The translations under genes and the position numbers were made by a program. Shown here piece after piece: positions 53,554 through 64,000 of a stretch of DNA of 64,000 bases (within the stretch, counting starts at the first letter, position 1; every line of letters begins with the position of its first letter). The DNA is from Alviniconcha marisindica (lineage: Eukaryota > Mollusca > Gastropoda > Provannidae), in the NCBI GenBank assembly GCA_018857735.1, contig JABMCL010001864.1, positions 143,501 through 207,500 of the forward strand, written 5' to 3'. The notes under the pieces are model-generated. The model saw only the letters and a program-made list of their open reading frames with translations. It was not told the DNA's origin and ran no database searches.

Positions 53554-56502
53554 AACTGATAAGAAAAAAAAATCTGGGTCATATTTCAGCCAGTCCACGT
53601 TTTGAGGATTTGCAGAGGAATAAAAGCCTGGGTAATATTTCATGTTTACGAGATTCCTAATGAAATAAACTGCTGCGTTACACTTCAATTTGTGTGTGTG
53701 TGTGTGCGTGCATGCACGTGTGTGTTTGTTGTTAGTGTTATTGTAAAGCGCCCTGTGCTCCCACCTTGTGCGGTTGATGAACGCTCTAGAAATCCTCTTT
53801 ATTATTATTATGAGAAGAGGACGACGAAACACACGGCATCAAATCACAACTAAAAGACTTTGCGCGCGTGTGTGTGTGCATAACCATATCATTTAAACCC
53901 GTGATTCACCGGTATCCAGGCTAATACTTGAACTCTCATATTATCATTCACGGTTTCAAGTATGATATACCCCTGTCATAGCGTGTATCATTTGAAACCA
54001 GCCGTGAATAACTACGAACATTACCTAGCTCTTAACAGTCATATGATAGAAGTCGGCGCTTTAAAACAGATCTAATACTTATTTAGTGTCTGCTAATGGC
54101 TCCGGAAATCAGAAGGTAACCCCTTGGTTTCAATCGAAATGACATGGCTGCATGTCGAACCACATCGTAGTATAAAATTCTGATCAGTAGACAGAAATGG
54201 CTAGGTATCCACTGAACTAACACTCTAACACAGCTGGTCTGTCAACCACGAACTGAACAAACTCCATACAGTCATGTGTTTCCAATGTGCATGTTACGTT
54301 ACTGTGTGAATTTGCGAGAGGAAAAAAGATCTTTACTGTGCTTTCTTCAGTAGAATATCTTTTGACAGTGCAGCAGTAGAACAAAATGTCACCATGAAAA
54401 ACAAAAAGGTTTTATTTGAAAAAATACATTTTGTACAGTAGTCCATGATATGTCAGTATCATATTTACACTATTTTACAAAAGAGAGCAAAATTTAAAAA
54501 AAATGATTTAAAAAAGAAAGAAAAAGTGATATGTGTAAGGTATCAAACAATGAAACAAAAAAGTTCAAATTTTCATGCAGTCTTAAGTTCTGGAATGCTT
54601 GCCAAGTAAATTCTGAAATGTATTACTTTAGAGAATGGGTCAAACATATATATAAACATCCTTCTTTGAAAAACTGAATAACATTTGTCATAATTTGATT
54701 AAAATTTAAATGGAATCATCATCATCATAAACATGACAACTGCAAGAAAAACCACATTTTGTCTAGCAATATATCAAGCTTATGTAGCATAAGCTACATA
54801 AATCACTTAGATCAAGTGCGCACAATAATAGAGTATAGCTTAGAAAATAGCTAGGAATGATACGAATTATACGGCAGTGACTATAGAGACACATGAAAGC
54901 ATTCAAATATATACACATTTGGAAACTGAATACACACTGACTTCAGAAAGAGGCTCTTTCTCTAGTTACAGACATGCAAGACTTAAAACAGCAAAAACAA
55001 CCCTGCCTGAAAACAAACTTTGACTTGAAACTAGCAAGAAACCATCTTTTCACTACAGTCTTCATAGCACACTCTCATATATGTATGCCAAGTTCATTGT
55101 GCTTCATAAGATTATATACAGTGAAATCCCCTTTTAGAGCATGAGACCACCAAGCTGACTTCTTTGAAATAGAGATTAGTTTTCAGGGAATAAAAATAAT
55201 CAATACAGAATAATAAAAAAAAAATGTAAAAGCAAGAAAAATGTGTAGCAGGGATGTTTACGTTACTATAAACTCTTTTTGAGAGGGCGCCACTGTATAT
55301 AAGTCTACCAAAGACATTATCAAGTTCTATACAGGGTCTTTGATACAACAAATGAATCTGCTGCTAATAGAACATTAGTAGTAATATGCATGTGATGGTA
55401 AGCACTACATGTTGACTCTGGTCATAATGATATCCACAAGGAAAGGGGATCTTCATGTGAACAATCACACAGAAACAGGCACGTTTTGAACATCCAAACA
55501 TTCATCACCTGAGCAGCATCACTGATCCCCTTTTTTCAAAGGCATTCAGTGCCACACACATCCATGATATGCACAGAGTCTGAAATATGTATATTATATA
55601 CAATAGGATGACCATCAGAGATAGAGAGGAAACTGCATACTTTTGAACAAAACCTCCGGAAACGCGCTGTTTCTGTTTCAAACAGTTGAATGAAAAAAAA
55701 AATCTTTTCTTTTTCTATTATTGTTTATATCAACTTAACATCAAAACAAGGGAAAATTGGTTAATACAGCTGGTTACTGGTTACAGGGTTTGAGATGGAT
55801 AGAGCTTCAATAAGACATTTTTTCCTACTCACCTTTTCTTTTACTTAAAAAATCTTCCTTTACTCATACATAATGGAAAACATTTTCGATGGCTAGGAAA
55901 CAGTTCAGGACTGTAAAACTTACAAAAGCAAACACCTTAATGTTCTTTCAAAAATATTAGTTTTTCCCAAGGAAAATGAGTTAAAAATAAAATAAAATTG
56001 GTCTGTGATAAAGAACACTCTTGTTAAAGACCACCACTAGTCTCAAACTATGTTCTTCACATTTCCCTGTAAAGGACCCCCCCCACCTCCCCCCGACCAC
56101 TTTTCTAAAACACTACTCTTTGTAAGGTCATTCACTCCCAAATAATTATCAACAAACCCCTCACCCCTCAGAGGACAATTCATTCCTCTTTTAAGACCAT
56201 ATTCTGTTGGATTTTAATGCATCATTCATCAGGGATAGATACTGTACAGTTTAATAACATGTCTGAACTCTACATCTCCCTTAAAAAATATACAGAAAGA
56301 GCAAGCTTTTGAAACCATTTTTTTGTGAGGTCATCACGTAAGCTTCCAGATCATGCACACAAATTTTTGCCCAGATTCAAACATACATTTTAAGCTCACC
56401 CACCCACCTCCACCCAGCCCATCCTGGTTCCACCTCCACACCTATCCACCCCAAATGTAAACCCAATTCCCCATCCTCCCCAACACACACAACCCTAACT
56501 CA
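53554..56502. other. C1q 3' end, LINE-type tail and probable Ly6 gene 3' UTR
   Basis: An (ATT)n retroposon tail lies at 53730-53812. From about 54405 rightward the sequence is AT-rich and non-coding. A TTTATT at about 54411-54416 is a minus-strand AATAAA, which would give the Ly6-type gene a 2.1-kb 3' UTR. Confidence 0.55.
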
Positions 56503-56711
56503 TCATAACCTCCTCCACACATGCACAATCAGCCACAGCACTGACACAAGCACAGCAGGCAGGGTGGACATTCTGGTGGCTGAGTTGCAGCCATCTCCTG
56601 AGCAGGTGTACACACAGGCGCGATACATGCGGTCATGGTCTGGGAACCAGATGTCCTGGCACTGGTCACCCATGTCCCTGGAGCTGCAGAACCGGTGTGT
56701 TCCTACCACAC
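56503..56711 (-). CDS. Ly6/quiver-type exon 3
   Basis: Acceptor CCATTTCAG. Last five Cys, GPI tail and TGA stop. Confidence 0.9.
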
Positions 56712-59323
56712 CTGAAATGGAATATATATATAGGTAAAAAAAACAGGTGAAAAGTTGTGCAGAACATAATCTGCACACCCATAAAAGGTGACCATTCCTC
56801 CACACAAAATGTATAATTATAGCAAATACTGTCAATATTATGCAAGACTATATGCCACTCTACACTTTCCATGCAGTCGATTTTGTGGAGTTCACCATTT
56901 ACGCAAGCATCTGGTTTCTTGACATGACTGACCAATCATGCCATTCTTAGATATTCTGCCACTGCTGAAGGCAAATGGTGCACAACCACCAATATTGAAT
57001 GACTCTGACTCTGAATATTGAACAGATAATCTCAATTCAAAATATTCTTACATCATCAAAACTGGCACAAGAATTTTGAGCAGCTACACATAGCTGTATC
57101 TGGTGGTGTCTACCACAGATTTAATGTATTTGCCTCTGGGCACTCTAACACTAACAGCAAATACACAGCAGATATAGTTCAGTGAACTATTGCTAAGATT
57201 CAATGATAGTAAGCTGTCATCATTTGCTGCATGGAGTGTGTGGTCCAGCTGTTGGTAAAGGCCATACAACTGCAGGCTTAGGGAAGAGCCAAAAATGGTA
57301 ATTTGATGATACTGGATGCCAAGTTAAACCATCACAAGCAATAAATCAGGAACATGAATGAATGACAGTGGTCTGACACACACAATTAAAGTGATATTGG
57401 TTCATGATTTTGAGATCAAAACAAAACCATTAAAAAAGATGGTGGTAAACAACCTCAAAATGCAGCACTGAATTAAAAAGCAGGCATTCAACACACCCAA
57501 ACCACAACCAAATAAGCACAATATTTTAACTTATGACTGTTTAACTGTTGTTAAACTGTTATCTTATCATTCTGAAAAAGGGGCTTAACCCATGAATGTG
57601 CATGTTTTGTACTGTCATATTAAAATAGTGTTCTTTTTAACCATTTTTGCATTTGGATCTTTAAAAAAAAAAAAAAAAAAATTAACAAAAGAAGAAAAAA
57701 GTCATCACACCTACCTCCCCACAATCCTGTGACTTTAATGCAAAACTTGGCATCCCACAGGTTGCATTCTTGGTACTTTCGCTGGTTGGTAGTGAGACTG
57801 TCATCCCACTTCTCTTGGCAGTTGTTGTCCAGCGTTGAGTCACACTGGTAGCAGTACTTTGCACTCACTGTTCAAAACATCCGTTTATACCCATTTTGAT
57901 ATCAATATGCTCATGAAAAAAACAAGAGAAATAACACAGAGTAGATTGTAACTTGAGTGGAAAATAAATAATAATGAAAATACAGGTGAAGATTTAGAAT
58001 AAAAATGGAAAGGCAAAAATATAGCATATCCAGGAAAAGAAGCACAATACATAATATTTCATCATTACTCTTACTTCTTTTTTCTTTTATCATTTATGGT
58101 TAGCTTAAGATTTATGTGGGCACCAAAAAGTTAAGTTTACAAAACTTTACTCAAACTAACAACCATACCAAACTGCATTCAAACAAACCTCATTTATTTT
58201 AAACAAAGCTCTAAACAAGTAGATTTCAAACAGTTATACTGATTAAATGCTCAGTTTTGGTCACCAGTTACACAGAATTAGAAGCTTTCCTAGAACATTT
58301 GGTATAATTTTACATATCACCAGAGTAGGCACTAAACCTCTCTACATGTGCAACAAAACAAGAAACAACACAGTAATTAAGCAGCTATACATTGAGCATA
58401 AAGTTACAGAAACACACACATACACATATGCCATAAATGTACATGTTACAAGTATAATGATACTTGTAATATATGCAGATCTATACACAAGTGTGTGCTA
58501 ACAAGTTATTAACTAAGTTACCACAGTACCATAAACATAACTTTGCCTTCTAAGAATCTACTTGGTCACTAATTTGAAGCATTAAGTCTAAGAGTAATAG
58601 TCAGACTAAGAGTAAGACTGCTGTGTCACTTCAGCGCTTAGACCTTAGTCTATATTTATTATATTGTTCTGAAACTGAAAGAGTGTAACTACAAGACTCT
58701 AATGCTTATTTTATATCACAAAAGTGAAGTTCTACTTGTATGAATGTACCAGATCTTGTTCCATATAGAGTGACCTCGTTGAAGATATATATATATGTCA
58801 CTGTAAAGTTGAACTGATAAAAGAATTAGGAGGTTGGCCAGCTGCATGGTGATTAAAAATATATATACATTGTATGATTGTTTTACATCCCTAAAAGCTC
58901 TCAGATTACTTTCTAACACGCCGTAACATTCACAGTCGCTGCAAGTGATTGGGAATAAAAAAAACATTAGCCAAACCCAAACGCGGAAATGACTACTGTA
59001 CTCTTGAGCATGCAGCCAAAAAGCGTCTGCTCCTGCTTTTGCGGTGACACAGGGAAGTCAATTGTGTACGACTACGTATAACGACAGAAAACAAAGGTAA
59101 AAAGTTAAAGTTCGGTATGGGTATAGAAAGTTCAAAGAGAACGATCATTATTTCAATGCATAATTATACCCACGGTGAACTTTTAAAAACTTTTATCCAC
59201 AGTAAACAACGAAAGGTGAGTGCCACTTCTCCCACTGGTTTTCTTACCTGCGATGACACTGCACACCAAAAGAACACAAACAGCATATGCTCTGTAGGGC
59301 GTATACATTGCCGATGAGGCCAT
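56503..59323 (-). CDS. Ly6/uPAR (quiver-type) GPI-anchored protein, three exons
   Basis: Exons (minus): 59323-59248, 57867-57715, 56711-56503. 438 nt, 145 residues. It has a signal peptide (1-25, ending CSVIA), a three-finger domain with ten Cys (KYCYQC, NNC, QEC, KFC, then RFC, DQC, RAC, YTC, DGCN) and a hydrophobic C-terminal tail (LPAVLVSVLWLIVHVW) typical of a GPI signal. The CxYxCxGDGCN end matches the quiver/sleepless-like group, which in insects modulates potassium channels and nicotinic receptors or septate junctions. The exact subfamily cannot be settled by eye. Confidence 0.88.
56712..57714 (-). other. Ly6-type intron 2
   Basis: Poly-A at 57663-57681. No recognised element. Confidence 0.7.
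57715..57867 (-). CDS. Ly6/quiver-type exon 2
   Basis: Acceptor TTGAACAG, donor GTAGGT. First five Cys of the three-finger fold, starting KYCYQCDSTLDNNC. Confidence 0.9.
57868..59247 (-). other. Ly6-type intron 1
   Basis: AT-rich. No recognised gene or repeat family. Confidence 0.7.
59248..59323 (-). CDS. Ly6/quiver-type exon 1
   Basis: MASSAMYTPYRAYAVCVLLV signal peptide, donor GTAAGA, phase 1. Confidence 0.85.
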
Positions 59324-60197
59324 TCTGCCCTCAAAACACACGTTGCTTCGAGAATTTCAGATTTTTGTCAGTGTGTTTTCGAAACACCACTACAGTATTG
59401 TGAACCGGAAGTGAAGCGATGATGCGTCTCACCTGCGACACCTGCCGGTTATTGTAGACCTGAGCGTAGCCTATGCCACCGGCCCGTCGGAGCCTAGCCT
59501 TCCGTACAGGTGTATGGGTGAGGTGTAACATGCTAACCAGCGGAATTTAGTCAAAGGGGAGCGACTCGATTTAAACCATGGATTACCTCTGTGGTTATAA
59601 TAGTTATTGTTGTCTCTCTCAGTCGATGGTCAGCTGTTTTCTTTTGGGAGTAAAACACACGAGCCTTTTGCTAATATTGAACACTTTTTTAATAGGACTG
59701 ACTGCCCGATATAACCGTGTTCAGTGATACCTTCTTCTTCTTTTTTCTTTTCTTTTTTTCTTTTTTCTTTTTTTGGCAGACCTAAACTAGACAGAAATTT
59801 CGGATTCACTGACACCAGCTTGTTAGTCACGTTCCTCTGTGTGTAGTCAGTGTAGTGTGCCAGTCTCTCTCTTTCTCTCTCTGTCTCTCTCTGTCTCTGT
59901 CGCTGTCTGTCTGTCTCAACAGTGCACGGTCTGTCTGTCTCGAGTCAGTCAGTGTCTGTCTGTCTCAGTCAGTGTCTCTCCCCCCCCCCTTCTCTCTCTG
60001 TCTGTCTGTCTCAGAGTCTCTGTTTCTCTGTCCGCTCTCTGTCTGTCTCAGTCAGTGTCTGTCTGTCTCTCTGTCTGTCTCAGTCTCTGTCTGTGTCTGT
60101 ATCTCTGTCTGTCTGTCTGTCTTTGTCTCACTGCCTGCCTGTCTCTGCCTGCCTGCCTGCCTGCCTGTCTGCCTCTCTCTCTCTCTCTCTCTCTCTC

Positions 60198-60252
<55 letters not shown>

Positions 60253-60259
<7 letters not shown>

Positions 60260-60358
60260 AGTAGCTTAGGCAAGGACTAGTTGTTACACAGGTTTTGACT
60301 GAACCCAAACTACAATCCTTTTCAAATAAAAGTTTTCGAGTTCGAGTTCTCTCTCTCT
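60253..60358 (+). repeat. Dispersed 100-bp repeat, second copy
   Basis: Inverted match to 44860-44965, again adjacent to a long CT run. Confidence 0.8.
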
Positions 60359-60461
60359 CAGTCTTTCCGACCCCCCCCTCCTTCCCCCCACACCACCACC
60401 ACCCCAGACCCCCCCCCCCCCCCCCTCACACACACACACTGACACCCGGCACACCACAGAC

Positions 60462-60500
<39 letters not shown>

Positions 60501-61249
60501 CACACGCACACACGCACGCACGCACGCACGCACGCACACACAAACTTTTTTCAGCGATTGCATCAACATGACCCAATTATTCCCGAGACATGGGTTACTA
60601 TCGTCACAGCTTGCGCCTGGCCCCGCGGATGTTGAACCGATGGAGCATAATAAGCATGTACACACACCTATTTGTCATTGATCAACATCGGCCTGCACTC
60701 GTAAAGTCTCACCGGCTGAATGAGTCATGTTCACACGGCATAAGGTGATAAGTATCGTTTTAACTTCCTAGCCCAAGCACTACACAGAAACACCATTGAT
60801 TGGCTCGTGCGCGTGACACGTATTAATTGTTTTGCACAGGCTGTGGTTTGGAGATTTCAGTAGTAAAGAAATTGTGGGATGTGACTTCTTTTTCTCTCTC
60901 TCTGCCACTGCTTCTTAAGTTTGCACGTAGGGGGGTCAGGTGTATCACTGGACAAGACGCTGGTAAAATTTCTTATAATGCTTCCACGACTAGATGGGAT
61001 TGTGTGTGGCTCAAAATAAGATTGCTTGTGAGACTAGGTGACACGTGTTCGCGTCGTCAGGTGTGTATTCTGCAAGTGGTATGTAAAATGAAACAGTGAA
61101 ATGCATGAATTCAGTTGACATGTCTGCTGCAGCAACCCGCGGGGCCTGGTCGATGTGTTAAATTGTCCGGAACAAACACCCCCAATCCGATAACACTGAG
61201 CAACCGTAAAGCCAACACGAGAAAATCGTTAATTATTACATCTTGATCC

Positions 61250-61680
61250 TAGGCAAAAGGTGAAACGGTAACGACCACTCACAAAACTTCACAAAGTGTA
61301 ACAAAACTATAAGAGACTAGCTAGTTTGGCCGATCGGTTTTGATCCTACGGCGACACTGAAACTTCAGAAAGTGTAGCAAAACTGAAACAGACTGATTGG
61401 TTTCGCCGACCTGTTTGGGTCCTGCGGTAGTCCTCACAAAACTTCAGAAAGTGTGACAAAACTATAGCAGACTAATTGGTTTCGACGACCTGTTTTGTTC
61501 CTACGGCAAAAGGCAAAATGGTAAACTTCTGAAAGTATTACAAAACTATAGCACACTTACCTTTGGTTGTTTCGGCCGACCTGTTTTGATCCTGCGACAT
61601 AAGGAAAAACGGTAGACCTCACAAAACTTCAGAAAGTGTAACAAAACTACAGCAAGCCAAACGAGTTTGACCGACCTGCA
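61250..61680 (+). repeat. 75-100-bp tandem array, five units
   Basis: Units carry ACAAAACTTCAGAAAGTGT, AACAAAACTATAGCAGACT and CCGACCTGTTTTGATCCT. On the minus strand each unit has a CAGGTCGG(C/T) that could act as a splice donor. Confidence 0.88.
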
Positions 61681-61752
61681 AGCGGTGACAATGAGCTGCA
61701 CGTCATTTCTGTGCTTATAGTACTCCTTGTCTGGATACACATGCTGTTCCAT
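61677..61752 (-). CDS. Possible first exon, unknown protein
   Basis: The frame starts MEQHVYPDKEYYKHRNDVQL and runs into CAG|GTCGGT at the edge of the tandem array. No family is recognised. Composition is more protein-like than the surroundings, and it is divergent from the MFSD13A-like gene. It may well be chance. Confidence 0.2.
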
Positions 61753-62075
61753 CCTGTCGTTTTAAAGAGCACACGAGACGTCGTTGATCATCATTAAACC
61801 CTCGCTGAATTATTAGGCGAAGTTGACGATTGCTGACAATAAACTGACATTATACACGCCACGGAAGCTAATGACGTCACCACTGCCTGCCTAAACCCAG
61901 CGAAAAAATTCATAATAATAACTGCTGCAGTTAATCAACAACAACGACAAAAAACATCGAGAAAAGCCACCCAAAGGGGAATACCAATTTACTTTTTTTA
62001 CCCCCCCCCCCCCCACCCCCCGCCCCCACCCCCAAGCCCCCAACCCACCACTCCCGTTGTAGACATCTAGTGCCA

Positions 62076-62786
62076 ATGACGATGACGCTAAAACGCCGAA
62101 TGTTGGCGTACTGCGCCGCCAGTCTGGGCCTCACCATGATCCACCACACCTTCAACTTCTACTACGTCAAGGTCTTCCTTAACCGCTACCACATCCAGGA
62201 GTCGTGGTTCCACGTCGCCCAGTTCCTCTTCCTCATCTGGAACGCTATCAACGACCCGCTGTTCGCCGTGCTGCAGGACAACGCCAAGTTCACCATCACG
62301 AGGACCCGCAGGGAGAGCATCCTGTACACGGCGCCCTTCCTGGCCCTGTCCTACATGATCCCCTGGTTCCAGTTAGGTACGTCCGACTGGATGGTGGGCC
62401 TGCACCTCATCGTGGCGCTCTGCCTCTACGACACCATGTTCACCTTCATCGGCTTGGCCCTGTGCTGCCTGTTCACGGAGATCTCCACGGACCAGGAGGA
62501 CAGGCTGCGCCTCACAAGGTACTCACAGGTGGCCGGGATGCTGGGCCACAACGCCATCCTCCTCTTCGAGTACACTTCGGACAGCCTGCAGAACTTCGCG
62601 GCCTTTCAGGTGACGGCGTTCTTCGTGGCGCTGGTCGGCATGGCGCTGATGATCTACACGGGGCTCAATGCTCACACTGTGTGGGATCTGCGAGCGCAGA
62701 AAGAGCTCACAAAGGCCGATGAGAAGGAAGAGGTGATGGCAGCTCAGTCGGTGGATACGGAACCTTACTGGCTGAAAACCTGGCAA
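62076..62786 (+). CDS. MFSD13A: MFSD13A-like exon 1
   Basis: 237 codons, phase 0, donor GTAAGC after YWLKTWQ. A CTAG just upstream (62067-62070) could be an acceptor, in which case this is the first coding rather than first transcribed exon. Confidence 0.88.
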
Positions 62787-63079
62787 GTAAGCATCTTTTC
62801 CTTCTAATTATATGTATATTTTAAACCCCTTTTCCCTGCCAGGGAATTCGTACTGTCTGTTCCTGTTCCTCCTGCGAATCAGTGGTCTTAAAAGAGTCTC
62901 AACAAACCAGACAGATTAATTTCAAGACTGTTAGTTAAACAGGGGGATACACAAACTACTGGAACTCACGCATGTTTAAACACGACGTCACGTAAATAGC
63001 AGGGAAAAGCTCTGTCAGTGACTTCCGTAATACAACGTCCTCTGGGCAGGGAAACAGTTAAGTCGCGTACGCGCATACA

Positions 63080-63153
<74 letters not shown>

Positions 63154-63162
63154 CGCGCGCGC

Positions 63163-63195
<33 letters not shown>

Positions 63196-63609
63196 CACAC
63201 ACAATCACTGGGCTGATGGCATATGTAAATAACACACACAGACTGTTAGACTAGGCTAACAGGCGTGTAAATATTGAACCAGATGTTCACGGTGTGATGC
63301 AAGTTTTAGAGAGTAATTAGGCCACGTTTCGTACCGGAAGCAGTTTCACGAATCTGATGCTTAAAAGGGAAACTATAGAAACGTGGACTAGTCCATTTTT
63401 TTCACCTTTCATTTTTGTACATGGTCAGATCCTGTCAGAGAAGAACTTCGTTGCGTTCGTGGTGACGAACTTCTTCCAGGAGTTCCACAAGACCTACCTG
63501 TCCAACTTCACGGCCATCGTCTGCGACTACCTCATTCCCGCCTCCCAGGTGCCAGTGGCGGCCCGCAGCATCTTCTACGGCTGTACTGGACTTATTGGAG
63601 GGGTCCGTG
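62076..63609 (+). CDS. MFSD13A: MFSD13A/TMEM180-like major-facilitator membrane protein, 5' part
   Basis: Exons 62076-62786 and 63429-about 63609; the gene continues beyond the window. The protein starts MTMTLKRRMLAYCAASLG and shows HHTFNFYYVKVFLNRY, FLIWNAINDPLFAVLQD, an ALCLYDTMFTFIGL segment and EISTDQEDRLRLTRYSQ. Exon 2 encodes NFVAFVVTNFFQEFHKTYLS. The LWN.(L/I)NDPLFG motif and order of hydrophobic segments match TMEM180/MFSD13A. About six membrane segments are visible. Substrate unknown. The second in-frame ATG (62082) is also possible. Codon use is markedly GC-rich compared with the other genes. Confidence 0.87.
62787..63428 (+). other. MFSD13A-like intron 1
   Basis: Contains a CA/CGCA microsatellite (63080-63201). 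Confidence 0.85.
63429..63609 (+). CDS. MFSD13A: MFSD13A-like exon 2 (3' end approximate)
   Basis: Acceptor ATGGTCAG gives ILSEKNFVAFVV in frame. The best donor by eye is GTAGTT at 63610. GTCCGT at 63603 is an alternative. Confidence 0.75.
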
Positions 63610-64000
63610 GTAGTTTGTTCAGTTTTAATTCGTTTTATAAAGGAGAAGTTAAAGTTACCATAGGGAACAGGCAGAACACAGATATAACACTGAGTCTTTA
63701 TCCTACATGAATAACATTTTTAAAAAGTTGTTGTTTTTAAGCCTTTTGACTGCATATAATGTTATCACATAATACGGAAATGTACACGTATAATTTGTTA
63801 TAGTTTGTTCACTGTTGCTGTACGTCACAAATTTGTATCAGTTGTTGGTTTATTTTGTTTTCGAATACAAAAGATTGACATCATCAATAAGTACTCTGAA
63901 TTCGAATGAACGGCGTTTTATCTTTAAATTGTTATTCTTTTATTCTCATCAGCATAGTTAACACGTCGAGCTGTATAAATGGGACGCTCTTGCGTCCAGC
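63610..64000 (+). other. MFSD13A-like intron 2, to window end
   Basis: AT-rich, no recognised feature. Confidence 0.6.

Larger units (their letters stand above)
59324..62075. other. Intergenic between Ly6-type and MFSD13A-like genes
   Basis: Holds a CT/CTGT tract (59865-60255), a 100-bp dispersed repeat (60253-60358), C- and CA-rich simple repeats with a CGCA block (60365-60540), and a tandem array (61250-61680). Confidence 0.75.

Noticed and set aside
59839..60280. Ser/Leu/Cys-rich frames of 115-141 residues
   Set aside because: Translations of a CT/CTGT simple-repeat tract.
60827..61099. 90-residue plus-strand frame (MFCTGCGLEIS...)
   Set aside because: No recognisable domain, no convincing splice sites, and no conserved pattern.
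62204..62722. 172-residue His/Pro/Gly-rich frame
   Set aside because: Shifted-frame shadow of the GC-rich MFSD13A-like exon.

Overview
This is eukaryotic nuclear DNA: long introns with GT-AG boundaries, CA/GT, CT and CGTG microsatellites, and several families of short retroposons. The gene content (a C1q-domain protein, a secreted C-type lectin with a PAN-like tail, a Ly6/quiver-type GPI protein) and tRNA-headed SINEs ending in a domain of the kind found in molluscan SINEs point to a lophotrochozoan, most probably a marine gastropod. No species can be assigned from sequence alone. All gene models below were built by eye from reading frames, splice sites and family knowledge.

Left part (1-27.9 kb). 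The 3'-truncated TMEM11 gene (minus strand) sits head to head with a complete 19-exon lysosomal-type alpha-glucosidase (GH31, GAA-like, plus strand, 2239-27537, 974 residues). Only 243 bp separate the two start codons, and that promoter carries a TCACGTGA E-box and a TCACATGA box of the TFEB/MITF type. The main discovery is in the glucosidase. The exon encoding the wall of the active site exists in three tandem versions (17244-17395, 18509-18654, 20364-20515), with a decayed fourth at about 19.55-19.65 kb. Exon phases allow exactly one to be used, so this looks like a mutually exclusive exon cluster that swaps the substrate pocket.

Middle (27.9-40.2 kb). No host gene was recognised. The region is a repeat graveyard: a 2-kb TTAA-flanked, Kolobok-like DNA transposon with a frameshifted THAP domain, the end of an L2/CR1-like LINE, tRNA-derived SINEs, a 62-bp SINE fragment with perfect target-site duplications, and a 1.6-kb AT-rich tandem array.

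Right part (40.2-64 kb). A complete five-exon secreted C-type lectin/PAN-like gene (minus), a two-exon C1q-domain gene (plus) behind a 2-kb tandem array broken by a SINE and a foldback element, a three-exon Ly6/quiver-like gene (minus), and the first two exons of an MFSD13A/TMEM180-like transporter (plus) that runs off the window. The lectin and C1q genes are probable innate-immunity genes. TMEM11 and the glucosidase are housekeeping organelle genes. No operon-like relationship is implied.
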